Assembly: GCF_009727065.1 (NCBI RefSeq) | Contig: NZ_WNLP01000001.1 | Location: 186,001 to 250,000 of the forward strand | Direction of reading: 5' to 3' | Source: Bifidobacterium canis | GTDB lineage: Bacteria > Actinomycetota > Actinomycetes > Actinomycetales > Bifidobacteriaceae | DNA length: 64,000 bases | Shown here: one piece after another, positions 9,719-19,895 of the stretch | How positions within the stretch are numbered: position 1 is the first letter of the stretch | Layout: each line of letters starts with the position of its first letter | Notes under the pieces: generated by a model | What the model saw: only the letters and a program-made list of their open reading frames with translations | Database searches by the model: none | Told to the model about the DNA's origin: nothing | Made by a program: the position numbers and the translations under genes

Positions 9719-11899
9719 TTAGATAACAGTCAAAGTGATGACGGTCGGTTTGCCGTCTTCGCCGCGCACACGCACCTGCTTGCCTCCCGACGGGCTTTGC
9801 ATGCGCACCGTGTGCAACAGATCGCCGAGCGGTGACGAGACCTTGACCTCGAAACCGAGATCTTCGAGGATCTTCTTCGCCTCATCGGTTTTCTTGCCGG
9901 TCACGTCGGGGACTGTGACCATCTGCGGGCCCTTCGACACGGTGACGGTCACCGAATCGCCCCAGTGCAGTTCGGTGCCGGCGTCAGGGGTCGCGGAGAT
10001 CACCGTGCCGCTGGGCACGGTGTCGCTGTATTCCTCTTTGTACGTTGCCTGCAGTTTGTTGTCTGCCAGAGTCTTCGCCGCCTGATCTTTCGTGACGCCG
10101 GCGAGCGTCGGCATCGACACGGGCATAGGCCCCTTCGACAGCGTGACCGTGACTTCGGTGTTATGGTTCGTCGTGGTGCCCGGGTCGGGGGAGATGCTCA
10201 GAATCTGGCCTTCGGGAACATCCTCGGAATATTCGTCGGCATTCGTATCGTGCTTGATATTCGTGAATCCGGCGTTGCGCAGCACAGTGAGCGGATCACT
10301 TTCGCTTGCAATATTCTCCGGAATCGTCGCCTGCTGCACACCTTTCGACACGGTGACGGTGAGCTTCGCATCGTTGCGTTTGCTCAGATGCGCGTCGACG
10401 TATTGCGGATCGGTGGAGATGATGTTGCCGCTGGGCACGGTGTCGCTATACGCCTGCTTCTCTTCATACGGAATATTCGACACGTCAAGCGTGCGCTTGT
10501 AGTCACTCCAACTCACGTTGGTGATCTTGCACGCCGTGTTCTCCTGGCACTGCAGGGAATCCGGTTTCGGCAACGTCCAATAGCTGCCCGGACCCACGAA
10601 ATACCATGCGGCGAACGAACCACTGCCGATGGCCAGAACGCCGATGACGATCAACGTGACGATGAGCCACGTCTTCCGCTTACGCTTCGGTTGCGCCACC
10701 GTCGGCTGATCGTTCGGAGATGCGGGAAGCGGCCCAGCCGGCACATTCGGTGTGCCGGTGCCGTCTCCTGAAACGTTCGAAGCGTTGGCGTCGGCCAGTT
10801 CACGCAGGAACGGAGGCACGGTGACGGTGGCCTCTTCCTCGGCATGAGTGGTCTGGTCCGCAGGTGTAGACGAGTCTGCCGAGGAGGAAGTCGGTGCAAC
10901 GGCAACCGTCTCCTGCTGCGACGAAGAGGAGGGAGGCGTCGGGGGTGCCGGAGGAGCAGGCGCATTCGCACCCAGTGGGAACACCCGTGTGCTGTTGATC
11001 TTCGGCTCTTCAGGATGATATTGGTAGTCGAGCGCCTCACGGCTCAGCGTAGGCATCAGGTCGCGCAGACGCTGCAACGCCTCCTGCGCGTTTTTGGGGC
11101 GCTGATCGACGTCGCGCGCAGTCAAATACGAGATGAATGCAGACACGCGAGGGCCGATGCCATAGCACACAGTGCCAATCGACGGCACGTTCTCGTTCAC
11201 ATGCTTGAACACCATCGTCACCGGGTTGTCGGATTCGAATGGCACTCTGCCTGCAAGCAGTTCCCAAGCCATGATGCCCACCGAATAGCAATCACCCTGA
11301 GGTGTGGCCAGATTGCTTTCGATCATTTCAGGAGCCAGATATGCGGCGGTGCCGAGCAGCATGCCGGTGGAGGAAAGCGTCGCCTGCGAAGCGGCCTTGG
11401 CCAAACCGAAATCGGTTATCTCCACATGACCGCGGTCGTTGATCAGAATGTTCTCCGGTTTGATGTCGCGGTGCACGACGCCGATCTCATGTGCTGCGGC
11501 CAAACCGTTCAATGTCTCGCCGATAATACGCAACGTGTCGCGCACACTGAACGTGGTGTGCGTCTGAATCTCACTGCGCAGGTTCACGCCGTGCACGTAT
11601 TCCATCACGAGATAATACGAACCGTTCGTCTCACCGGTGTCGTAAACCTGCACGACATGCGGATTCGCGATCGCGGCGGCCGACTTCGCCTCGCGACGGA
11701 AGCGTTCGATGAACTGCTCACGGTGGGGCCCCTGCGCGAGCTGCAGATGCATGATCTTCACCGCGACATTGCGTCCCAGTCGTTCATCGACGGTCTGATA
11801 CACGGTAGCCATGCCGCCGTCGGCGATTTTGCGCACGACTCGGTATCTGTTGTCGATAACAGCGTTGTCGGGCGTGTTCTCAGCCAAATTGTCAGCCAT
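9719..11899 (-). CDS. Serine/threonine protein kinase with PASTA repeats (PknL/PknB-like)
   Basis: A 726-aa membrane kinase. The kinase domain covers about residues 15-280, with ATP-site Lys48 in VAVKI, catalytic HRDIKPEN at about 133-140, DFGLAK at about 153, and the activation segment ending LAPEM. A proline/serine-rich juxtamembrane linker (about 300-395) leads to one transmembrane helix (about 401-425). Four extracellular PASTA repeats run from about 440 to the end, each with a VPSG/VPEG turn. PASTA kinases sense muropeptides or lipid II and control growth. Its neighbour is a polyprenyl synthase, as for pknL in corynebacteria and mycobacteria. The ATG at 11899 was chosen; a GTG at 11926 is an alternative. 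Confidence 0.92.
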   Translation of the reverse strand: MADNLAENTPDNAVIDNRYRVVRKIADGGMATVYQTVDERLGRNVAVKIMHLQLAQGPHREQFIERFRREAKSAAAIANPHVVQVYDTGETNGSYYLVMEYVHGVNLRSEIQTHTTFSVRDTLRIIGETLNGLAAAHEIGVVHRDIKPENILINDRGHVEITDFGLAKAASQATLSSTGMLLGTAAYLAPEMIESNLATPQGDCYSVGIMAWELLAGRVPFESDNPVTMVFKHVNENVPSIGTVCYGIGPRVSAFISYLTARDVDQRPKNAQEALQRLRDLMPTLSREALDYQYHPEEPKINSTRVFPLGANAPAPPAPPTPPSSSSQQETVAVAPTSSSADSSTPADQTTHAEEEATVTVPPFLRELADANASNVSGDGTGTPNVPAGPLPASPNDQPTVAQPKRKRKTWLIVTLIVIGVLAIGSGSFAAWYFVGPGSYWTLPKPDSLQCQENTACKITNVSWSDYKRTLDVSNIPYEEKQAYSDTVPSGNIISTDPQYVDAHLSKRNDAKLTVTVSKGVQQATIPENIASESDPLTVLRNAGFTNIKHDTNADEYSEDVPEGQILSISPDPGTTTNHNTEVTVTLSKGPMPVSMPTLAGVTKDQAAKTLADNKLQATYKEEYSDTVPSGTVISATPDAGTELHWGDSVTVTVSKGPQMVTVPDVTGKKTDEAKKILEDLGFEVKVSSPLGDLLHTVRMQSPSGGKQVRVRGEDGKPTVITLTVI

Positions 11900-11988
11900 G
11901 CTGTACAGTCGTTCCTTCTGCCGCACCTATCAGGTGAAAGATTTCACGAAAATCTCGAGTAAGTTCTCCTGAGTCAAGAATACCGGTG

Positions 11989-13086
11989 CTACGCGAAATC
12001 GGGAAGGAACCTTGCGCAAGCGCTACGCAGCAGCTGCGACTGATCTTGCAGCAGCTGCAGCTGTGAAATAGCTGATTGCGTGGCATCCCACAGATCACCG
12101 ATGCGTTGACGCGAACGATAGACCGCGCCGGTGGAGTGGAACAGTGCGATGACCTCACTGATTTCCTGACTGCTGCGCTCATCTTGCTCATACAAACTCT
12201 GCAGTCGTGCACGCTGGGTGTCATCGCCGAGTTCGAGCGCGTCTGCGAGCAGCACCGTGCGCTTGCCCTCCTTTATGTCGCCGCCCACCGGTTTTCCGGT
12301 GGCGCGCGACGAGCCGATCACATCGATCAGATCATCGGCGAGCTGGAACGCCTGCCCCAGAGGAAGTCCTATGGCAAATGCGTGCTCCTGGGCCTGCTGA
12401 GCGGGCACGTCGGCGGCGAGGAACGCGAGCTGCAGCGGCGCGATCGTGGTATAACTCGCCGTTTTCCAACGGAACACGTTCAATGATGCCTGTGCGAGAG
12501 CGCGCGGATCGTCGAGAGGCATACGCTCGATCGCCAGATCGAGCACCTGGCCGATCTCCACGTCGCGTTGCATGGCGAGGAACGATTCGACGAGACGCTG
12601 ATGTTCGTTCATGCCGGCGCTCGCATGCTCCATGATCATTGTGCAGGCGGTGGCGAGCATATCGCCGAGCATAAGTCCCAGACCGCGGCCGATGCTCGCC
12701 TGACCGACTTGCTGCGTCAACGCGCAGTGAGCGGACGGTTTGCCGCGGCGCAGATCGGAGTCGTCGATGAGATCGTCATGCACGAGCGCGGCGGTTTGGA
12801 ACACTTCGATCGCGCAAGCGAAGTCGAGCACGTTCGATTGCGCGCTTGCTGTTTGCGTATGCTCAGGCACGGCGTGCAACGTCATGGCATCGTAGGCGTC
12901 GATCGTGAGCAATGCGCGCAGTCTTTTGCCACCTTCGCTTGACGAGAGCGCCTGCCTGACCACCGACTTGAGCATCGGCTGCAGCGAAGGGGAGATCTGC
13001 GCGTGTGCGGCGTTCGGCTCCACATATTCCCGCACAAGTTCGCCGATGCGCCGCTCAATGGATTTCAGCTCGGATGAATCGCTCAT
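11989..13086 (-). CDS. Polyprenyl diphosphate synthase (trans-isoprenyl type)
   Basis: A 365-aa head-to-tail prenyltransferase that condenses isopentenyl diphosphate with an allylic diphosphate. The first Asp-rich motif is HDDLIDDSDLRRG (Asp pair at about 104-105), and the second is FQLADDLIDVIG near 250. GGKRLRALL near 52 binds isopentenyl diphosphate, and GDIKEGKRT is present. Product length (C15, C20 or longer) cannot be read from the sequence. It is transcribed before the PASTA kinase. The ATG at 13086 was chosen because TACACT lies 6 nt upstream, suggesting a leaderless mRNA. Confidence 0.9.
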   Translation of the reverse strand: MSDSSELKSIERRIGELVREYVEPNAAHAQISPSLQPMLKSVVRQALSSSEGGKRLRALLTIDAYDAMTLHAVPEHTQTASAQSNVLDFACAIEVFQTAALVHDDLIDDSDLRRGKPSAHCALTQQVGQASIGRGLGLMLGDMLATACTMIMEHASAGMNEHQRLVESFLAMQRDVEIGQVLDLAIERMPLDDPRALAQASLNVFRWKTASYTTIAPLQLAFLAADVPAQQAQEHAFAIGLPLGQAFQLADDLIDVIGSSRATGKPVGGDIKEGKRTVLLADALELGDDTQRARLQSLYEQDERSSQEISEVIALFHSTGAVYRSRQRIGDLWDATQSAISQLQLLQDQSQLLRSACARFLPDFA

Positions 13087-13092
13087 ATCGCC

Positions 13093-13098
13093 AGTGTA
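13093..13098 (-). promoter_or_regulatory. -10 box placing the transcription start at the ATG
   Basis: On the minus strand TACACT is followed by GGCGAT and the ATG of the prenyltransferase. The start site would fall on or next to the start codon, so the mRNA would be leaderless. The -35 is weak. Confidence 0.4.
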
Positions 13099-13311
13099 TT
13101 CACATTCTTCCGACATTGCAGCGAAGCGCGCTATGGCGGAATGTTCGTGCGAAATATTCACACGGGGCGCGACGCGCAATGTGCATAACTCGACCTTCGA
13201 CCACATGTGCCCGACGAGCTGGATTCGACATGCGAATTACCGGACGATGAACGTAAGCGATGCGAACGCAACGCCGTACATAAGCGCAAGCAACGACGCA
13301 AGGAGAGCGCA

Positions 13312-14052
13312 ATGAGCAATGCAGAGAACCGCGATATGCCAAACGAAACGATGATTATTGAGCATGACGAACCCGAACGACGAGCGGGTTCGCCTGCGAA
13401 ACGATTCGAGGAACTGCGGGGCGAATTCGTGCGCATGTATGTGCACAAGGGGATTCACGCCACGGCGGCACACTGGGTTGGTGAGATAGCCGAGGCATGG
13501 TTCCCTTGGCTTGACGATGTGAGCAGAGACGTCGATGAATATGACGAGGAAGCATTGCTGACGATGGCGGTGGGCATCACCGAATCCTTGGCGATACGAG
13601 ACGCACTGCTGATCTCGGTGGTGATTGACAAGGAACGCTGGAACATGCAGATGATTCGCGATTTCGCAACCGACCCACATGAGGTGCGCAATGCGACCGC
13701 GATGTCGAGCATGCTCACTGACGCCTTCGCCGACAAGCAACACGGACCGGATCGCGCACGATGCATGCATGCGGTGGATGTGATGCGGCGGATCACGCGG
13801 GAACTGCAGCCGATGCAGACACTGCAGGTGCGTTCGGTGATCGCATACCTGCTATGGTGGCTGGGAGACGACGAGGCGCTTGGATACGGGCTTGACGTGC
13901 TGAGCGACGACAACGGGATCACGTTGGCGTCGATAGTGGTGACCGCGGTGAGCCGGCACGTGTATCCGGCATTCGTCGAACAGCAACGGCGCACAAGCGA
14001 CTCGCTTGTGGAAATACGGGACACCGTTGAAGACCGCTCGGCTCCCGCTTGA
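13312..14052 (+). CDS. DUF4192-like protein of unknown function
   Basis: A 246-aa protein starting at ATG 13312 behind AAGGAG. It has no signal peptide or membrane segment. The fold appears alpha-helical. The C-terminal part with RSVIAYLLWWLGDDEALGYG resembles the actinobacterial DUF4192 family, in which such a Trp-rich helix precedes a run of small helices. The central region is rich in Asp and Met. It is divergent from the prenyltransferase and upstream of rpoD. I cannot assign a biochemical role, and the family assignment is by eye. Confidence 0.6.
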   Translation: MSNAENRDMPNETMIIEHDEPERRAGSPAKRFEELRGEFVRMYVHKGIHATAAHWVGEIAEAWFPWLDDVSRDVDEYDEEALLTMAVGITESLAIRDALLISVVIDKERWNMQMIRDFATDPHEVRNATAMSSMLTDAFADKQHGPDRARCMHAVDVMRRITRELQPMQTLQVRSVIAYLLWWLGDDEALGYGLDVLSDDNGITLASIVVTAVSRHVYPAFVEQQRRTSDSLVEIRDTVEDRSAPA

Positions 14053-14127
14053 GCTTGCTCCGAACGTGCGAGCGAGGAAAATACACGGGAATAATCGTCC
14101 CCGACGCATGGTTTACTCACATAGTTG

Positions 14128-14168
14128 GCGACTTGCCCTTGCCGTAACTATGTCTTGAGGCAAGTCGC
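14128..14168 (+). promoter_or_regulatory. Leader hairpin upstream of rpoD
   Basis: 10-bp arms, GCGACTTGCC (14128-14137) and GGCAAGTCGC (14159-14168), end 14 nt before the AGGAGG site of rpoD. A second pairing, ATAGTT (14121-14126) with AACTAT (14146-14151), interlocks with the first, so the two structures would compete or form a pseudoknot. Confidence 0.4.
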
Positions 14169-14194
14169 GCATCCACAGATAGAGGAGGTAGAGT

Positions 14195-15685
14195 TTGGTC
14201 GCCAAGGAAACGACGAACACCGCAGCAGCATCGAAGACAACGACCTCCGAACATGCGGTCGACGAGGAGACGACGTCGAAGAAGAAGAAAACGACGCGTA
14301 AGAGCACGGCCAAAGCTTCAACTTCTGCGAAGAAAACCGCGAAGAGAACGACCAAAAAGTCCACAGCCAAGAAGTCGGCGGAAAAGAGCGCCGTCGATGA
14401 GAAGGAAGCGACGGCGACTCCGAAGAAGAGGACTCGCAAGTCGAACAAGTCGTCCGCGAAGAAAACCGCGTCAACCAAGCATGAGGAACTTGATGACGAC
14501 GAGTTGATGGACGATGAAGACGTCATCGACGAGGAGGATCTAGATCTCGACGAAGATCTCGACGCCGACGACGATGAAGACGATCTCGATGAAGATGCCG
14601 ACGAGGAATCCGAGCCCGAAGACGACGAAGATGAGGAAGACGAGGAGGAGCAAGCTCCTCAAGAGCCTAAGGAGAAAGGCGCATTCGTCGTCAACGACAA
14701 CGATGAAGACGATGAGGCGTTGCTCGCCAATCCGGGAGTCAACCCGAAGCGTCGAGTAGTGACCGCGGGCGCCACCGCTGATCCGGTGAAGGACTACCTG
14801 AAGCAGATCGGCCGCGTCTCGTTGCTGAACGCCGAACAGGAAGTCGACCTGTCAGAGCGTATCGAAGCAGGACTGTATGCACAGCACCTGCTCGACACGG
14901 AGGGCGACAAGATGGACTTCCACCGCAAGCGTGAATTGAAGTGGGCCGCGGCTGACGGCAAGAAGGCGAAGGATCACCTGCTGGAAGCCAACCTCCGTCT
15001 CGTTGTCTCGCTGGCAAAGCGCTACACAGGCCGTGGCATGCTCTTCCTCGATTTGATTCAGGAAGGCAATCTCGGTCTGATCCGTGCTGTCGAGAAATTC
15101 GATTGGAAGAAGGGCTTCAAATTCTCCACCTATGCGACGTGGTGGATTCGTCAGGCCATCACCCGAGCCATGGCGGATCAGGCGCGTACGATTCGCGTGC
15201 CGGTTCACATGGTGGAAGTGATCAACAAGCTGTCGCGCGTCCAGCGCCAGATGCTGCAGGATCTCGGCCGCGAGCCAACGCCTGACGAGCTTGCACGCGA
15301 ACTCGATATGCCGGTTGAGAAAGTGCAGGAAGTGCAGAAGTACGGCCGCGAGCCGATCTCGCTGCACACTCCTTTGGGTGAAGACGGCGACTCCGAATTC
15401 GGTGATCTGATTGAAGACACCGATGCGATCGCGCCTTCCGAAGCCGTGGCGTTCTCACTGCTGCAGGAGCAGTTCCGTCAGGTGCTCGAAACGTTGTCTC
15501 CACGCGAGGCGGGCGTCATCAAGATGCGTTATGGCCTTGAAGACGGTCAGCCGAAGACGTTGGACGACATCGGACGCGTTTACGGTGTCACCCGTGAACG
15601 CATTCGCCAGATCGAGTCGAAGACGATGTCGAAGTTGCGCCATCCGTCTCGTTCGCAGACACTGCGCGACTTCCTCGACCAGTGA
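14195..15685 (+). CDS. rpoD: Primary RNA polymerase sigma factor
   Basis: A 496-aa vegetative sigma-70. It starts at TTG 14195 with AGGAGG at 14183-14188. Residues about 1-100 are Lys/Thr/Ser-rich and 100-165 strongly acidic, as in actinobacterial HrdB/SigA proteins. Region 1.2 is at [16 protein letters not shown], and region 2 has [16 protein letters not shown] and the -10 recognition block [18 protein letters not shown]. Region 3 begins at [10 protein letters not shown]. Region 4 carries the -35 recognition helix [20 protein letters not shown]. It is followed by a terminator and parE. Confidence 0.97.
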   Translation: MVAKETTNTAAASKTTTSEHAVDEETTSKKKKTTRKSTAKASTSAKKTAKRTTKKSTAKKSAEKSAVDEKEATATPKKRTRKSNKSSAKKTASTKHEELDDDELMDDEDVIDEEDLDLDEDLDADDDEDDLDEDADEESEPEDDEDEEDEEEQAPQEPKEKGAFVVNDNDEDDEALLANPGVNPKRRVVTAGATADPVKDYLKQIGRVSLLNAEQEVDLSERIEAGLYAQHLLDTEGDKMDFHRKRELKWAAADGKKAKDHLLEANLRLVVSLAKRYTGRGMLFLDLIQEGNLGLIRAVEKFDWKKGFKFSTYATWWIRQAITRAMADQARTIRVPVHMVEVINKLSRVQRQMLQDLGREPTPDELARELDMPVEKVQEVQKYGREPISLHTPLGEDGDSEFGDLIEDTDAIAPSEAVAFSLLQEQFRQVLETLSPREAGVIKMRYGLEDGQPKTLDDIGRVYGVTRERIRQIESKTMSKLRHPSRSQTLRDFLDQ

Positions 15686-15713
15686 TTGATACAATGAATT
15701 GCTGACTTTACAC

Positions 15714-15749
15714 GTACAGCGGGGCTCAACACCCCGCTGTACGCATTTT
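15714..15749 (+). terminator. Terminator after rpoD
   Basis: An 11-bp perfect stem (15714-15724 with 15732-15742) followed by GCATTTT. Confidence 0.85.
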
Positions 15750-15812
15750 CGTATTTCGTATATGCACAATGATGGCCCGAACAGGGCATGTGGAACGGGA
15801 AGTGACAGATAG

Positions 15813-18137
15813 ATGGCAAAGCAGGACTACGGCGCCGACTCGTTGACGGTTCTCGAGGGCCTTGACGCCGTGCGCAAGCGTCCGGGCATGTATATCGGCA
15901 CAACCGACAGCCAGGGGCTCATGCACTGCCTGTGGGAGATCATCGACAATTCCGTCGATGAGGCGCTCGCCGGCGCATGCACGCACATCATCGTCACATT
16001 GCATGAAGACGGTTCCATCGAAGTGGCCGACAATGGCCGTGGCATTCCGGTGGACGTGGAGCCGAAAACGAAGCTGACCGGCGTTGAAGTGGTCCTCACC
16101 AAACTGCATGCGGGTGCGAAGTTCGGCAACGCCTCATACAACGCGGCTGGTGGCCTGCATGGTGTCGGCTCCTCCGTCGTCAACGCATTGAGCTCGCGCA
16201 TGGACGTCGAAGTCGACCGTGACGGAAAACGTATCACATGGCGTTCCATCAGGGCATCCGGGTGTGTACACCGACGCGGATCCCGATAACCCGTCACCGA
16301 ATTCACCGTTCAAGAAAACGCGCAAGAACCGTCCGACAGAACTCGAGATCATCGGAAAAGTGCCGCCGAAGCGCACCGGCACGCGTATCCGCTACTGGGT
16401 GGATCCCGAGATCTTCAACGACACCGCAAAGTTCGACTACGACCAGCTGATCGACCGTGTTCGTCAGACGAGCTTCTTGGTGCCGGGACTCAAAATAACC
16501 GTCATCGACGAGAACATTCGTGAAACCGGTGACTCCCACACAGACGTGTTCGAAGAAACCGATGTCGCGCAGGCGCAAGCAGGGCAGGCGGAACAGATCG
16601 ACGATGCCGAGCGTGATGATAGCGACGACGTGGCGCAGCTCGAAGTGGCCAGCGTCGAATCCGCTCAGCAGAGCGAAGAGAATCCAATCGATCCGCTGCC
16701 AGTGGAACCGGTGTCAGTGCCAACGGAAACGAACATCAGCGTGCCGGGGCATCGCCGTATCGAGGAATTCTGTCACACCGGCGGCGTCGTCGATTTCGTC
16801 GACTTCCTGTCTCACGGCGAACCGATCTCATCCGTATGGCGAATCAACGGGCAAGGCACCTACCATGAGGAGACTCAGGCGGTCGACGAAAACGGTGACC
16901 TGCATGCAGAGAAAATCACACGAACCTGCGACGTCGACATTGCAATGCGCTGGGTCAACGGATACGACACCACGTTGAAGAGCTTCGTCAACGTGGTCGC
17001 CACTCCGGGCGGCGGTATGCACGTCGACGGCTTCCTGCAGTCGATCACCAAGCAGATCCGCAAAACGGTCGAAGACAACGCGCGCAAGCTCAAAGTCAAT
17101 CTCAAAGACCCGAAGATGAAAATCGAGCGCGACGATATTCTGGCCGGACTCGTCGCCGTGGTCACCGTGCGCATAGCCGAACCGCAGTTCCAAGGCCAGA
17201 CCAAGGACGTGCTCGGCACCGCGCCGGTCAAACCACTTGTCACACGCATCACCGACAAGCAGTTCGCGGAGATGATCACCGGTTCGAAGCGCGGGTACAA
17301 GGAACAATCCTCACGAGTGCTCGAAAAATAGTCGGCGAAATGCACGCGCGCATTCAAGCGCGCAAGACGAAAGAGGTCACGCGACGCAAGAACGCGCTTG
17401 AATCCGCGTCGATGCCGAGCAAACTTTCGGACTGCCAGCCGGGCAACGACGACATCGCCGAACTGTTCATCGTCGAGGGCGACTCGGCACTCGGCACTGC
17501 AAAAGCGGCACGCAACTCGGCATTCCAAGCGTTGCTGCCCATCCGCGGCAAGATCTTGAATGTGCAGAAGGCGTCGCTTGCGCAAATGCTGTCGAACAAG
17601 GAGTGCGCGTCGATCATCCAGGTGATCGGAGCGGGTTCCGGAGCATCGTTCGACATCGAAACCGCGCGATACAACAAGATCATCATGATGACCGATGCCG
17701 ACGTTGACGGCGCGCACATCCGCACGCTGCTGCTCACGCTGTTCTACCGCTATATGCGGCCGCTCGTCGAAGCTGGGCATGTGTATGCCGCAGTGCCGCC
17801 GTTGCACCGCATCGCGTTGGCGGGAGCGCGTAAAGGCGAATACATCTACACCTATTCCGATGACGAGCTCGCCGGACGTCTCGCGCAACTGGACGCCGAG
17901 CACATTCCATACGCCGACGATATTCAGCGCTACAAGGGCTTGGGCGAGATGGACGCCAACCAGTTGGCAGACACGACGATGGATCCGCGAACCCGCCTGC
18001 TGCGCCGCATCCGCATGGAAGACGCGGCTCAGGCGAACGACGTGTTCAGCTTGCTGATGGGCGACGAAGTGCCGCCGCGACGCCAGTTCATCGTAGACAA
18101 CGCCGATGATTTTGACCGTTCAAAGATCGACACCTGA
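15813..18137 (+). CDS. parE: DNA topoisomerase subunit B (ParE/GyrB type), frame broken three times as sequenced
   Basis: The ATPase subunit of a type IIA topoisomerase. As written it needs three -1 corrections: near T16232, near C16255 and in the A-run 17324-17328. Restoring one base at each gives 775 continuous residues, including a [15 protein letters not shown] stretch. GHKL ATPase motifs are [17 protein letters not shown] and [14 protein letters not shown]; the Toprim motifs are [10 protein letters not shown] and [13 protein letters not shown]. The middle holds an acidic insertion (about residues 250-320). The gene follows rpoD. The partner-like subunit (parC) is 27 kb away on the minus strand. 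Since this is normally essential, sequence error is the likelier explanation. Confidence 0.9.
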
Positions 18138-18157
18138 TCGACGCTGACAATACTATG

Positions 18158-18210
18158 GCGTTGCCATCGATTGCCTTATGCAAAGGCAATCGATGGCAAC
18201 GCTTTTCTTT
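18158..18210 (+). terminator. Strong terminator after parE
   Basis: A 20-bp perfect stem (18158-18177 with 18183-18202) followed by TTTTCTTTT. It separates the housekeeping block from the galacturonate locus. Confidence 0.92.
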
Positions 18211-18237
18211 TGCCGCATTCCACAGCCATATTCTTGC

Positions 18238-18271
18238 GTGCAGATGCACATGAAAGATGCACATAGATGTG
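18238..18271. promoter_or_regulatory. Two 5-2-5 dyads upstream of uxaB, candidate operators
   Basis: GTGCA-GA-TGCAC (18238-18249) and CACAT-AG-ATGTG (18260-18271) lie in tandem just before the uxaB ribosome site. A 10-bp direct repeat AGATGCACAT (18242-18251 and 18255-18264) overlaps both. The position suits a repressor site. Which regulator would bind is unknown. Confidence 0.4.
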
Positions 18272-18293
18272 TATGGACAAGGAGTGGCATTCT

Positions 18294-19814
18294 ATGGAAC
18301 AGGCAACATTAACACGCACGTTTGCGCTTCAACAGGGTCTCATATCTCCTGACGCACAGCAGCGCCCGATCAAAGTCGTGCAATTCGGTGAAGGCAACTT
18401 CCTGCGCGCATTCGTCGATTGGATTATTCAACAGCTCAACGATGCGAATCTGTTCAACGGCAATGTTGCAATAGTGCAGCCGTTGCCAGTTGGTCGAGTA
18501 CGTCAGTTGGAGGAACAGGATCGCCTATACACGGTGATCCTTGAAGGACTGCGCAACGGATTGCCGTTGAAAACACACGAGGTCATCGACTCGATAGGCC
18601 AGACAGTCGACGTGTATGCGGATTGGCAGGAGTTCCTGAACCTCGCCGACAATCCAGATCTGCAGATCATCGTTTCAAACACGACCGAAGCGGGCATCGC
18701 CACATCCGAAGAGGACTCTCCACAGGCAACTCCTCCTAAGAGCTATCCGGCCAAGCTCGTGCGCCTGCTCAAGCGCAGGTATGACGACGGCCTCAACGGA
18801 CTGCTCATCGTACCGTGCGAACTGATCGAGAACAACGGGGAAGCACTCAAAGCGGCATTGCTGGAAACAGCGCGCAAATTCGGGTACGAGCAAGAGTTCC
18901 TTGACTGGATTGAACACAACAACACGTTTGTCTCCACACTTGTTGACAGAATCGTGCCAGGTTTTCCACGCGATGATGCGAATCGCATTTGGAACGAACT
19001 CGGCTATCGCGATGACAACATGGTGAAAGCCGAACCATTCGCCCTGTGGGTGGTAGGCGGCAGCAAGGAAGCACAGCGCAAAGTCAACGAACTTCTGCCA
19101 GCCAAATCGCTCGGCATCGATCTGGTCACCACCGATGATGTCACACCATACCGCGAGCGCAAAGTGTTCCTGCTCAACGCTCCGCATACGACGATGGCGC
19201 TGATCGCTCGTCTCATGGGACTGGAAACCGTCGGCCAAGTGATGGCCGATGACCGCATGAAGTCGTTCATCGTCAATGAAATGCGCGAAGAGATTATGCC
19301 AGTGCTTTCACTGCCGCAATCGGAACTCGATTCGTTTGCCCATGCGGTAATAGAGCGCTTCAGCAACCCATACAACCGTCATGCATTGGATTCGATCGCA
19401 TTGAATTCCGTGGCTAAATTCAAAGCGCGTTTGCTGCCGATTCTTGAACGCAATGTGAATCAGGGCAGGGCCGTGCCGCGCCGTATAGCGCTCGCCTTGG
19501 CAGCATTGCTGGTCACATATGGCCATTTGACCGATGCGCAGATCGCCATCAGCGACGATCCTGCAGTGCTCGAACGTTTCTCCAATATGGAACCGAGCGG
19601 TGATTGCGTGCGTCGGGTGCTTGCCGATACCGAGATCTGGGGACGCGACCTCACGGCGATAGATGGTCTCGCGGATCTGGTGGAACAAGATGTGACCGCG
19701 TTGTCTAATGGCAACGTGGATGGCTGCGTAGCTCCCGCTTGCGTGACGCAGCCGGAAACTCATGGCAACATTTTGCCGCATCTCATTGTGAGGATTTTAC
19801 GATCAAAGCATTGA
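18294..19814 (+). CDS. uxaB: Tagaturonate reductase (altronate oxidoreductase)
   Basis: A 506-aa member of the mannitol/altronate dehydrogenase family. It reduces D-tagaturonate to D-altronate with NADH in galacturonate catabolism. The N-terminal nucleotide-binding stretch is VVQFGEGNFLRAFVDWIIQQ. SNTTEAGI, IVPCELIENNG and FLLNAPHTTMALI are family blocks, with the catalytic Lys region at RERKVFLLN. The ATG at 18294 follows GGAG at 18281-18284. It is the first gene of the galacturonate operon. UxaB fits better than the fructuronate enzyme UxuB because uxaA lies in the same locus. Confidence 0.88.
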   Translation: MEQATLTRTFALQQGLISPDAQQRPIKVVQFGEGNFLRAFVDWIIQQLNDANLFNGNVAIVQPLPVGRVRQLEEQDRLYTVILEGLRNGLPLKTHEVIDSIGQTVDVYADWQEFLNLADNPDLQIIVSNTTEAGIATSEEDSPQATPPKSYPAKLVRLLKRRYDDGLNGLLIVPCELIENNGEALKAALLETARKFGYEQEFLDWIEHNNTFVSTLVDRIVPGFPRDDANRIWNELGYRDDNMVKAEPFALWVVGGSKEAQRKVNELLPAKSLGIDLVTTDDVTPYRERKVFLLNAPHTTMALIARLMGLETVGQVMADDRMKSFIVNEMREEIMPVLSLPQSELDSFAHAVIERFSNPYNRHALDSIALNSVAKFKARLLPILERNVNQGRAVPRRIALALAALLVTYGHLTDAQIAISDDPAVLERFSNMEPSGDCVRRVLADTEIWGRDLTAIDGLADLVEQDVTALSNGNVDGCVAPACVTQPETHGNILPHLIVRILRSKH

Positions 19815-19832
19815 ACATCAAATGAACATCGT

Positions 19833-19876
19833 TGCACTTCATCGTGGTGACATAGCGGTCTTGACGATGAAGTGCA
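19833..19876 (+). promoter_or_regulatory. Intercistronic hairpin before kdgK
   Basis: 13-bp perfect arms TGCACTTCATCGT (19833-19845) and ACGATGAAGTGCA (19864-19876) with an 18-nt loop. They end 20 nt before the kdgK ATG and have no T-run. It may tune kdgK expression or stabilise an upstream mRNA end. Confidence 0.5.
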
Positions 19877-19895
19877 GCATGAAAAGAGAACTGCG

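Noticed and set aside
15813-18137. Three separate topoisomerase genes
   Set aside because: The pieces are consecutive parts of one ParE, separated by single-base losses at short runs.
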